Positions 8,260 through 16,065 of a DNA stretch of 64,000 nt are shown piece after piece; position 1 is the stretch's first letter, and every line of letters begins with the position of its first letter. The DNA is taken from positions 124,001 to 188,000 of the forward strand of contig NZ_PIUM01000002.1 in assembly GCF_002845745.1 (NCBI RefSeq). Direction: 5' to 3'. The notes beneath the pieces are model-generated. The model searched no databases. It saw nothing but the letters and a program-made list of their open reading frames with translations, and was not told where the DNA came from. Position numbers and translations under genes: made by a program. The DNA is from Telmatospirillum siberiense. GTDB taxonomy: Bacteria > Pseudomonadota > Alphaproteobacteria > Rhodospirillales > Magnetospirillaceae.

Positions 8260-10416
8260 ATGAAGCAGGTGGCGATGCGTCCGGTGGTGGCCGGTATTGC
8301 GGGGGTGGCGATGATGGTCGGGGCCTCGGGTTTCGGGCAAAGCGTGGTCGCGGAGGAGGCTTCCTCGGCATCCGATGCGATCGCGCTGCCGGCCGTCGCG
8401 GTGGAAGGGGCGAAGACGGACGACGGTGCGACGGGGGCGGTGACCGGATTCGTCGCCCAGGGAGGTCGCAGCGCGACCAAGACCGCCACCGATCTGGTCG
8501 AGACGCCGCAAGCCATCACCGTGATCAGCCGGGATCGGTTGGATGCGACCAACAGCCGGAGCGTTGCCGATGCCATCCGCTATACCGCCGGCGTCAGCGA
8601 TTACGGCGGGCGCGATGACCCTCGCGGTTACGGCGGAACCATTCGCGGCTTTTCCGCCGACACCTATCTCGATGGCCTGCGTCTGCCGGATGCCTCCGCC
8701 TCCCAGACCTTCGATCTCGAGCCTTATGGGCTGGAGCGGTTGGAGGTGCTGCGCGGCGCCAGTTCAGCACTCTATGGTGGCGGCAGTCTGGGCGGCATCA
8801 TCAACGGCGTGAGCAAGGTGCCGCGCGCCGACCAGGTCAACGAGTTGGCAATCCAAAGCGGGTCGTTCAACCGTATCCAGGGGGCTGCGGATCTGGGCGG
8901 TGACGTCAGCGCGGACGGCTCGCTGTTGTGGCGCCTGAATGCCCTGGTCCGCGATTCCGATACCGACTTCAATGATATCAAGAACAATCGACTCTATGTG
9001 GCACCATCCCTGAAATGGATCGGCGATAAATCCAGCTTTACGCTTCTGGCCAGTCATACCCAGATCGACGCCGGGTCGTCGGCGCAGTTCCTGCCGGCGC
9101 TGGGAACGGTCCTATATAATCCGAAAGGTAAGATCGCCCGCGATTTCCTGGTGGGCGATCCCAATTTCGACATTTATTCAAAACGGCAGACCTCGGTCGG
9201 CTATCAGTTCGAACATCAGTTCAATCCAGACCTGAGTTTCCGGCAGAATGTCCGCTTCGCTCACATGGATCTGAATTATCGCTTCGTCACCGCGGTGGCG
9301 TTGCTTTCCGACAATCGGACCCTGACCCGCCAGGCGCTGTTGCAGTCGTCGACCTACAACAATGTCTCGATGGACAATCAAGTGGAATACAAGGTCAATA
9401 CGGGCCTGGTTTCCCATGATTTCCTGGCCGGTCTCGACTTTTCCTCGCAATTCATCGCGCTTCGGCGCGGCCAGGGCACGGCGCCATCGCTGGATATCTT
9501 CAATCCGGTCTACCGCGCGGTCACCTCTCCCGGCTATGCCAATAAGATCAACACCAATCAGACGGAATCGCAGACCGGCCTCTATGGCCAGGACCAGATC
9601 GGCCTCGGCAACTGGCGTCTGATTCTGACCGGCCGGCAGGATTTCGCTGACAGCGATCTCGTCAACAACAACAGCCATACCACGACCCAAAGCAGTCCCC
9701 AGGCGTTCACCTACCGGACGGCGTTGCTCTATGCCTTCCCGGTCGGTATTTCGCCCTATGTCGCCTATGCCACGTCGTTCCAGCCGCAGAGCGGCACCGA
9801 TGTCAGCGGATCGCCGTTTTCGCCGCTGACCGGCGATCAGGTGGAACTTGGCGTCAAATATCAGCCGCCGGGAAGCTCGACGCTGTTCTCCGTCGCCACT
9901 TACGATCTGACGCAGCAGAACGTGCTGACGACCGATCCCAACAATTCGAGCTACAACGTCGAAACCGGAGAAATCCGGACGCGCGGTGTCGAATTCGAGG
10001 TTTTGGGCAGCCTGGCCGAACAGGTCAATTTCATCGCGGCCCTGACCTTCCAGGATCCCCGGATCACCAAAAGCAATGTGGCGGGAGAGGTCGGCAACCG
10101 GCCGACCACGGTGCCCAGCCGGATGGCCTCGCTCTATCTGGACAAGACCTGGGCACTCGACGAGCGTGTGGCGGTCGGCCTTGGCGGCGGGGTTCGCTAC
10201 CAGGGTACGACCGAAGGCACCGATCCGAACACTTTCGAGGTGCCCAGCCAGACCGTTTTCGATCTCAACGGCCATGTCGATTACGAGCGCTGGCGCTTGC
10301 AGGTCAATGCCACCAACGTGACCGACGAGACCATCTACGCGGCCTGTACCCGAACGGTCTCCTGCTCCTATGGAACGGGGCGGGCGGTGTTCGCCACCCT
10401 GTCCTATCGGTGGTAA
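8260..10416 (+). CDS. TonB-dependent siderophore receptor without N-terminal signalling domain
   Basis: A 718-residue outer-membrane receptor. It has a signal peptide (VVAGIAGVAMMVGASGFGQSVVAEE), a plug domain (TPQAITVISRDRLDATNSRS ... IRGFSADTYLDGLRLP ... LERLEVLRGASSALYGGGSLGG) and a beta-barrel ending in the classical aromatic terminus ATLSYRW. No STN domain precedes the plug, so it should transport but not signal. A Cys pair near the C-terminus (ACTRTVSC) is shared with the second receptor at 16066. GTG at 8257 is an alternative start; TAAGGGG lies at 8243-8249. It heads an operon with a complete ferri-siderophore ABC importer. Confidence 0.93.
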   Translation: MKQVAMRPVVAGIAGVAMMVGASGFGQSVVAEEASSASDAIALPAVAVEGAKTDDGATGAVTGFVAQGGRSATKTATDLVETPQAITVISRDRLDATNSRSVADAIRYTAGVSDYGGRDDPRGYGGTIRGFSADTYLDGLRLPDASASQTFDLEPYGLERLEVLRGASSALYGGGSLGGIINGVSKVPRADQVNELAIQSGSFNRIQGAADLGGDVSADGSLLWRLNALVRDSDTDFNDIKNNRLYVAPSLKWIGDKSSFTLLASHTQIDAGSSAQFLPALGTVLYNPKGKIARDFLVGDPNFDIYSKRQTSVGYQFEHQFNPDLSFRQNVRFAHMDLNYRFVTAVALLSDNRTLTRQALLQSSTYNNVSMDNQVEYKVNTGLVSHDFLAGLDFSSQFIALRRGQGTAPSLDIFNPVYRAVTSPGYANKINTNQTESQTGLYGQDQIGLGNWRLILTGRQDFADSDLVNNNSHTTTQSSPQAFTYRTALLYAFPVGISPYVAYATSFQPQSGTDVSGSPFSPLTGDQVELGVKYQPPGSSTLFSVATYDLTQQNVLTTDPNNSSYNVETGEIRTRGVEFEVLGSLAEQVNFIAALTFQDPRITKSNVAGEVGNRPTTVPSRMASLYLDKTWALDERVAVGLGGGVRYQGTTEGTDPNTFEVPSQTVFDLNGHVDYERWRLQVNATNVTDETIYAACTRTVSCSYGTGRAVFATLSYRW

Positions 10417-10420
10417 GGCC

Positions 10421-11395
10421 ATGAGCATGCCCAGCCTTCGTCACCATCTGTCGCTGCTTGCCGCCGTCTTGTGCCTATTGGCGGCGGCGATCCATCCGCT
10501 CCGCGCCGAGACGGCATTGCCCGGGGGCGAAGGCGGCGCTCAGCCGGACGGAGTGTTCCCGCGCCAGCTTCGCCATCCGTTCGGTGAAACCCGGATTCCC
10601 TCGGCGCCATCCCGTATCGTCGTCCTGTCCACCGGACAGATCGATGCGGCTTTGACCTTGGGCGTGGTTCCTGTCGGCGCCACCCGCGTCGAGGGGCGGG
10701 GCCTTTACGGCGCCTATCTTGCGGATGCCTTCGCTTCCCAGCGGGCGAAACTCGATGCCATGGCCGATCTCGGCGGACGGGCCAGTCCCGATGTGGAGGC
10801 GATCGCCCAGCTTCATCCCGATCTTATCTTGATGAATGCCGCCCTGCTGAAGCGGGATCTCTATGAGCGGTTGTCCCGGATCGCTCCCACCGTGGTCACG
10901 CATGGCACGGGGGTCAATTGGCAGGTGGATTTCCTGCTGCTGGCCGACGCGCTGGGCAAACGCGGAACGGCGGAGGCCTTTCTCGATCGCTTCCACGCCG
11001 ACGCGCGCGCCGATGCGGTCCGATGGCGCGATCATCCTCCGGCGGTGTCCTTTTTGATGTCTCTCGCCGGTCGGACGCGGGTCTTCGGGGTGTCCTCCTT
11101 TGCCGGGGGCATTGCACAGGAACTCGGGCTGGTGCGACCCGCGGATCAGCGGTTTTCCGAAACGTCGCAGGATATCAGTGCCGAACTGCTGGATCGTGCC
11201 GATGCGGACTGGATCTTTTTCGCGGGACGCGGAGGAGCGCGTGAGGGCGTCGCCGCCTCGCCCCTCTGGCCCACCTTGAATGCCGTTCGCGCGAGGCATG
11301 CCGTTGCCGTCGACCTTGATGCCTTTTATCTGAATGCCGGCCCGACCGCCGCCCGTCATGTTCTCGATACCGTTGCCTCCGCGATCGGCCGCTGA
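10421..11395 (+). CDS. Iron-siderophore ABC transporter, periplasmic binding protein
   Basis: 324 residues with a signal peptide (LSLLAAVLCLLAAAIHPLRAE) and a Peripla_BP_2 (FecB/FepB/FhuD-type) fold: RIVVLSTGQIDAALTLGVVPVGA, DLGGRASPDVEAIAQLHPDLILMN and a C-terminal half with SFAGGIAQELGLVRP. It starts four bases after the receptor stop, so it is co-transcribed. It should deliver ferric siderophore from the receptor to the permeases that follow. The siderophore itself cannot be told from sequence. Confidence 0.9.
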   Translation: MSMPSLRHHLSLLAAVLCLLAAAIHPLRAETALPGGEGGAQPDGVFPRQLRHPFGETRIPSAPSRIVVLSTGQIDAALTLGVVPVGATRVEGRGLYGAYLADAFASQRAKLDAMADLGGRASPDVEAIAQLHPDLILMNAALLKRDLYERLSRIAPTVVTHGTGVNWQVDFLLLADALGKRGTAEAFLDRFHADARADAVRWRDHPPAVSFLMSLAGRTRVFGVSSFAGGIAQELGLVRPADQRFSETSQDISAELLDRADADWIFFAGRGGAREGVAASPLWPTLNAVRARHAVAVDLDAFYLNAGPTAARHVLDTVASAIGR

Positions 11396-11399
11396 TCCC

Positions 11400-12407
11400 A
11401 TGGCGCGGGGAAGGCCCTCCACGTCCGGCTCTCGCCTGGCCGGCCTGCTCGGCCTCGGCTGCCTGCTGCTGGTTCTGCTGGCCGCCAGCATCGCCGTCGG
11501 GGCGAGAACCCTGTCCCTGTCCGATCTTTGGCATGTCCTGCTGCATGCCGATGACGGGCGGACGTCGGTCATCGTCTGGCAACTTCGTTTGCCACGGACC
11601 TTGATGGGGGCCGTCGTCGGAGCGGCATTGGGAACCGCGGGGGCGTTGACCCAGGCGCTTTGCCGCAATGCGCTGGCCGAACCGGGGCTGCTGGGGATCA
11701 ATGCCGGAGCGGCCTTGGCCGTGGTCCTGGGGATGGCGCTGTCCGTTGCGCCCGGTCTGGCCGGACAGGCCGGGCTTGCCCTTTTCGGGGCGATGATCGC
11801 GGCTCTTGGCGTTCACGCCCTCGACCGTATTGCTCCCGGCGATCGCCGTGGGGTGCATCTGGTGCTGACGGGCGCCGCGGTCTCGGCGTCGATCCGTGCC
11901 TGTACCGGGATCATCACCATGTCCGACAGCGGGGTTTTCGATAATTACCGCTTCTGGGTGGTCGGCTCGCTCAGTCGACCGCTCCCGGTGGGGATCAATG
12001 CCGTTCTGGTTATTCTGCTTCTGCTCGCGGGGCTGTCCTCGTTATGGGGTGGGCGGCTGAACGCGCTGGCCCTGGGCGAGGAGCCGATGCGTGCGCTTGG
12101 GCTGCGGCCGGGGGCGACGCGTCTCGGGCTGTTCGGCGCCATCGTCCTGCTTTGCGGCCTGTCGACGGCTCTGGTCGGACCGATCGCCTTCCTCGGCCTC
12201 GTCGTGCCGCATTCCGCCCGTCTGTTGATCGGGGGCGATTGGCGGTGGATCCTGCCTTATTCGGCGGTGCTGGGGGCTTTGCTGCTGATCGCTGCCGATA
12301 TCTTGGGCCGCCTCATCGTTTCTCCGGGCGAACTGGAGGCGGGAATCGTCATCGCCTTCCTTGGAGCGCCGTTGTTGCTGTGGCTGGTGAACCGGCGGCC
12401 GATATGA
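11400..12407 (+). CDS. Iron-siderophore ABC transporter permease, FecC-type
   Basis: 335 residues with about nine hydrophobic helices and FecCD-family signatures: VIVWQLRLPRTLMGAVVGAALGTAGALTQ, RNALAEPGLLGINAGAALAVV and GPIAFLGLVVPHSARLLIGGDWR. It begins four bases after the binding-protein stop. An upstream in-frame ATG at 11334 would overlap the previous gene and is less likely. It pairs with the next permease to form the membrane channel. Confidence 0.92.
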   Translation: MARGRPSTSGSRLAGLLGLGCLLLVLLAASIAVGARTLSLSDLWHVLLHADDGRTSVIVWQLRLPRTLMGAVVGAALGTAGALTQALCRNALAEPGLLGINAGAALAVVLGMALSVAPGLAGQAGLALFGAMIAALGVHALDRIAPGDRRGVHLVLTGAAVSASIRACTGIITMSDSGVFDNYRFWVVGSLSRPLPVGINAVLVILLLLAGLSSLWGGRLNALALGEEPMRALGLRPGATRLGLFGAIVLLCGLSTALVGPIAFLGLVVPHSARLLIGGDWRWILPYSAVLGALLLIAADILGRLIVSPGELEAGIVIAFLGAPLLLWLVNRRPI

Positions 12408-13429
12408 TGCGCCATTCCCTATCGGTTCCAGCCGGCGGCGCGGCGCGGGGGCGCCGGGGAGCCGTTTCCGCGGCCCTCGGTCTTCTGGCGGTCGCCCTGA
12501 GCATCGCGGCGCTCAGTCTCCTTCGCGGTAGTTATGGACTGTCTGCCGATCAGGTCTGGCTGGCATTAAACGGCCAGGCCGACGCCATGGGGCATCTGAT
12601 CATTCTGGAGATGCGGTTGCCGCGCCTGATCGCCGCCGTGGTCGTGGGGATCTGTCTCGGAGTGGCCGGCGCGATCTTTCAAGGCCTGTGCCGCAATCCC
12701 CTGGCCAGTCCCGACGTCATGGGTTTCACCACCGGCGCGGCCACCGGCGCTTTGGCAGGCATCCTCCTGTTGGGCGCCTCAGGCACCGCGATTGGCGCTC
12801 TGCTGGGCGGAGCGGGGGCGGGACTGCTGGTTCAACTGGTGAGCCGGGGCCGGCTGCGCGGCGATTCTTTCATTCTGAGCGGTGTGGGCGTGACCGCGAT
12901 GCTTGCCGCTTTCAACGAATATCTGGTGACCAGGGTCGATCTTGAAAAAGCCGAGATGGCGAAGACCTGGCTGTTCGGCAGTCTGGCCGGCGCGTCCTGG
13001 AGCCATCTTGTCCTGGCGGTGCCGGCGATGATCATCCTGTTGGTGGCGGTTGCCGTGCTCTGGCCGCGCATGCGGCTGCTGGCGATGGGTGACGACCTCG
13101 CCACCGCGCTTGGTTTGCCGACCCGGTCGAGCCGCCTGTGGCTGACGGTCTTCGGAATCTGTCTGACCGTTCTGGCCACCACGCTGGCCGGGCCTGTGCA
13201 TTTTCTGGCGCTTGCCGCTGCGCCCCTGGCCCGCCGCCTGTTCCGCACCCCCGACAGCGGCCTGGCCGGGTCGGCGGCGATGGGGGCGGTGTTGATGATG
13301 TTCGCCGACTTCCTGGCGCAGCGGCTGATGGCTCCGTTCCAGATCCCGGTCGGTCTGATTACCGGCGCGGTCGGCGGTGTTTATCTCGTGGTGTTGTTGT
13401 CCTGGTCGCGTCGGAAGGGAAAAGTCTGA
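12404..13429 (+). CDS. Iron-siderophore ABC transporter permease, FecD-type
   Basis: 341 residues of the FecCD family: LEMRLPRLIAAVVVGICLGVAGAIFQ, RNPLASPDVMGFTTGAATGAL and GPVHFLALAAAPLARRLF. Its ATG overlaps the stop of the preceding permease (ATGA), a sign of translational coupling. It forms the second half of the inner-membrane importer. Confidence 0.92.
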   Translation: MMRHSLSVPAGGAARGRRGAVSAALGLLAVALSIAALSLLRGSYGLSADQVWLALNGQADAMGHLIILEMRLPRLIAAVVVGICLGVAGAIFQGLCRNPLASPDVMGFTTGAATGALAGILLLGASGTAIGALLGGAGAGLLVQLVSRGRLRGDSFILSGVGVTAMLAAFNEYLVTRVDLEKAEMAKTWLFGSLAGASWSHLVLAVPAMIILLVAVAVLWPRMRLLAMGDDLATALGLPTRSSRLWLTVFGICLTVLATTLAGPVHFLALAAAPLARRLFRTPDSGLAGSAAMGAVLMMFADFLAQRLMAPFQIPVGLITGAVGGVYLVVLLSWSRRKGKV

Positions 13430-14256
13430 TGTCATGTGATTCCGCCCCGTTCGGATCGCTCCCGTCCCGCCTGGGCGCGCGGCGGATCACCGTCGCCTAC
13501 CGCGACCGGGTGGTTCTCGACCAACTGTCTCTCGATATCCCGGATGGCGCCTTCACCGTGATTATCGGCGCCAACGGCTGCGGAAAATCCACATTGCTGC
13601 GGGCTCTGGCCCGCATCGTCGCGCCGGCGGGGGGATCCGTGCTGCTCGACGGCGCCGAGATCGCCGGCTATCACACCAAGGAGGTCGCCCGGCGCCTGGG
13701 ACTGCTTCCCCAGGACTCGGTGGTCCCGGACGACATCACGGTGTTCGACCTGGTGTCGCGGGGGCGCTATCCCCATCAGGAATTTCTGCGGCGCTGGTCG
13801 GCGGCCGACGATCGCGCCGTCGCCGAGGCGTTGGCGGCGACCGGACTCGGCGAGCTTGCCGATCGGTTCGTCGATGAGCTGTCGGGCGGGCAGCGCCAAA
13901 GAGCCTGGATCTCCCTGGTGCTGGCGCAGCAAACGCCGTTGATGCTGCTCGATGAGCCGACTCGCGCGCTCGACATTGCCCATCAAATCGAATTGCTCGA
14001 TTTGATGGGACGACTTAATCGCGATCATGGCCGTACGCTGGTCGCGGTCCTGCACGATCTCAACCAGGCTTTTCGCTATGCCGATCACCTGATCGCCATG
14101 CGCAACGGCGCGATCGTCGCCCAGGGCACCCCGGCGGAATTGGTGTCGGCGGCATTCATCGAGCAGTTGTTCGGTCTGCGCAGTGTGGTCATCGATGATC
14201 CGGTTTCCGGCCGTCCGCTGGTCATTCCGGTGGGGGAGGCTCATTCCGGAACATAA
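13429..14256 (+). CDS. Iron-siderophore ABC transporter ATP-binding protein
   Basis: 275 residues with every ABC ATPase motif: Walker A GANGCGKST, Q-loop LLPQDS, signature LSGGQRQRA, Walker B LMLLDEPT and H-loop VLHDLN. It resembles FecE/FepC/FhuC. The start overlaps the FecD-type stop (TGATG), so the four importer genes and the receptor form one operon. It powers import of ferri-siderophore from the periplasm. Confidence 0.95.
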   Translation: MSCDSAPFGSLPSRLGARRITVAYRDRVVLDQLSLDIPDGAFTVIIGANGCGKSTLLRALARIVAPAGGSVLLDGAEIAGYHTKEVARRLGLLPQDSVVPDDITVFDLVSRGRYPHQEFLRRWSAADDRAVAEALAATGLGELADRFVDELSGGQRQRAWISLVLAQQTPLMLLDEPTRALDIAHQIELLDLMGRLNRDHGRTLVAVLHDLNQAFRYADHLIAMRNGAIVAQGTPAELVSAAFIEQLFGLRSVVIDDPVSGRPLVIPVGEAHSGT

Positions 14257-14284
14257 CGGCGCGGGAGGGGATCTTCCGCCTCTT

Positions 14285-14303
14285 AATGCGCTTGCGAATC
14301 ATT
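14285..14303. promoter_or_regulatory. Degenerate iron-box dyad upstream of the ECF sigma gene
   Basis: AATGCGCTTGCGAATCATT keeps the AATGCG left arm of the two other dyads, with ATCATT as right arm. The overlapping GCGAATCATTATCATCT also resembles the classical Fur box half ATCATTATC. It sits 60 bases before the sigma gene start, which fits iron control of FecI-type sigma factors. Confidence 0.5.
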
Positions 14304-14362
14304 ATCATCTAACATAGGGTTTGTTTTCCCGGCATGCCGCCGGAGAAGGGAGAGCAGCGCCG

Positions 14363-14893
14363 GTGGGGCCACCTCGTCTGGATATCGGGCATTTGTTCAG
14401 CGCGCATCGCAAGGAATTATTGAGGTTTCTTCAGCGTTGCCTGGGGGAACGGCCCGAGTTTCGCGAGACGGCCGCCGATCTGGTGCAGGACAGCTTCCTG
14501 AGGCTCTCCGCCGCCCGGGGAGACACTTCGGATCTGATCGAGAACCCTCGAGCCATGCTGTTTCGCATCGCCCGCAATCTTGCCACCGATACCTTGCGCC
14601 ACGAGCGCGTGACGGCAAATCTGTTCGACCCCGGCGGCATGGACGATACCCTGGTGGCGGCGGACCCTTCACCGGAGAGGCAGGTCCTGGACCGTGATCT
14701 GCTGTCCCGCCTGCATCTCGCCATGGGCGAGCTTTCGCCGTTGCAGCGTCAGGTCCTGACCCTGAAGCGACTGCATGGTCTCAGCCATGCGGAAATCGCC
14801 GCGCAAACGGGGCTCAGTCCGGCGGCCATCGAAAAGACCCTGACCCGGGCCCTGCAACGGTTGCGCCGGGTCTTGGGGGACTCTTTCCCATGA
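14363..14893 (+). CDS. FecI-type ECF RNA polymerase sigma factor
   Basis: About 176 residues: sigma region 2 (HRKELLRFLQRCLGERPEFRETAADLVQDSFLRL ... LFRIARNLATDTLRHER) and region 4 (LSPLQRQVLTLKRLHGLSHAEIAAQTGLSPAAIEKTLTRAL). I choose GTG at 14363 because GAAGGGAGAG precedes it; the frame opens further upstream with TTG at 14321. In the FecI/FecR/FecA paradigm it transcribes the receptor gene when ferric ligand is bound outside. The anti-sigma gene and the transducer follow in order. Confidence 0.9.
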   Translation: MGPPRLDIGHLFSAHRKELLRFLQRCLGERPEFRETAADLVQDSFLRLSAARGDTSDLIENPRAMLFRIARNLATDTLRHERVTANLFDPGGMDDTLVAADPSPERQVLDRDLLSRLHLAMGELSPLQRQVLTLKRLHGLSHAEIAAQTGLSPAAIEKTLTRALQRLRRVLGDSFP

Positions 14894-14984
14894 CTTTCGG
14901 CCAAGCCTTTGGTCCGGGTCCGGGTCCGTCCGCTTCGTCCGTCATAGATGACGGAACTTTCCGAATTCCGTCGATGTGTGTCCC

Positions 14985-15983
14985 ATGAGTATTGTGCCGT
15001 TATTTTCATCTGACCACCCGGAATCGGTGAGCGACACGGCTCTGGAATGGCTTGTCCTCCTCGACGATGGGGGGGCGCCCGCCTTGCGGGAGGCTTGCGC
15101 GGCCTGGCGGGCGGCCGATCCCGCCCACGAGCGTGCCTGGCAAGAGGCGCTCGCGCTGTGGCGCAGTCCGGAATTGGCGGTCGCGCTGGCTGTCGATCGG
15201 CCGTTGCGGCGGAGGGAACCGGCGGGTTCGATCCGGCGACTGACGGCTTTGGCGGCGATGCTGGCCTTGGCGATTTTCGGCGCGGCCTGGTCGATCCCCT
15301 CGCCGATCGCGCCGCTGCGCTGGGCCTTGGCCGATTTGCGCGCTCCCTTGCATGATCTGCGGGCGCTCACCTTGCCGGATGGCACCCGGATCACGCTCGA
15401 TGCGGCGTCTGCGGCGGACATGGCATTCACGCCCGACCGTCGCCGGTTGCGTCTTCAAGGCGGACGCATGGTGGTCGAGGCCGCCCATGATGCGTCCCGT
15501 CCCCTGGAGGTTGAAACCGACCTGGGAGTGGTCACCGTGGTCGGGACCCGTTTCCTGGTCGATACCGCGCCGGGGGAATTGAGCGTCGCCGTGCAGGAGG
15601 GGCGCGTCGCCGTGGAAAGCCGGGCCGGAAACGTTTTGTTGACGCCCGGGCAGCGATTGCGCCTGGAGGACGGCGCGGAAGGCGGCGCGCCGCCGTCGTC
15701 CGTCGTTGAACCGGTCGATCCCGATCTCGTCGCCGATGCGGCCGGTGGCTGGCGGAATTTCAAGGGAACCCCCCTGGCTGAGGTGCTGGCCGAGATCGGA
15801 CGCTATCGCTGGGCGCCGATCCTGCTTGCCGACCATGCGCTCGACGCCCTGCCGGTGACCGCGCGGCTCCAGGTGGCGGCGCCCGAGCGGGCGCTCGCGG
15901 CGCTTGCCTCGACCATGCCGGTGAGTTTCGAGGCGTGGCCCGGCGGGGTGTTGCTGGCCGCCCCTTCCAATCCGCCGAAATAA
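14985..15983 (+). CDS. FecR-family anti-sigma / sigma regulator
   Basis: 332 residues. The cytoplasmic N-terminus has the DUF4880-type pattern ALEWLVLLDDGGAP ... FxxW-like AACAAWRAADPAHERAW. A single membrane segment follows (LTALAAMLALAIFGAAWSI), then a periplasmic FecR domain (RALTLPDGTRITLDAASAAD ... VVTVVGTRFLVD ... VQEGRVAVE) and an STN-like C-terminal part. It relays the receptor state across the inner membrane to the sigma factor at 14363. GTG at 14976 is an alternative start. Confidence 0.9.
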   Translation: MSIVPLFSSDHPESVSDTALEWLVLLDDGGAPALREACAAWRAADPAHERAWQEALALWRSPELAVALAVDRPLRRREPAGSIRRLTALAAMLALAIFGAAWSIPSPIAPLRWALADLRAPLHDLRALTLPDGTRITLDAASAADMAFTPDRRRLRLQGGRMVVEAAHDASRPLEVETDLGVVTVVGTRFLVDTAPGELSVAVQEGRVAVESRAGNVLLTPGQRLRLEDGAEGGAPPSSVVEPVDPDLVADAAGGWRNFKGTPLAEVLAEIGRYRWAPILLADHALDALPVTARLQVAAPERALAALASTMPVSFEAWPGGVLLAAPSNPPK

Positions 15984-16028
15984 ATTACCGACGCCGCTGT
16001 CCGGGTTTGCTCGGTTCCCCCGTCATAT

Positions 16029-16047
16029 AATGCGAACGATACGCATT
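16029..16047. promoter_or_regulatory. Fur-box-like dyad upstream of the transducing receptor
   Basis: AATGCGAACGATACGCATT matches the dyad at 8210-8228 at 15 of 19 positions, with identical 6-bp arms. It lies 18 bases before the receptor start. It may act with sigma-factor control from the FecI-type protein. Confidence 0.6.
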
Positions 16048-16065
16048 TGCATAAATGGGGATGAC

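Noticed and set aside
9178-10428. 416-codon minus-strand frame inside the first TonB receptor
   Set aside because: The receptor frame has plug and barrel motifs to its C-terminal aromatic residue; the opposite frame has none.
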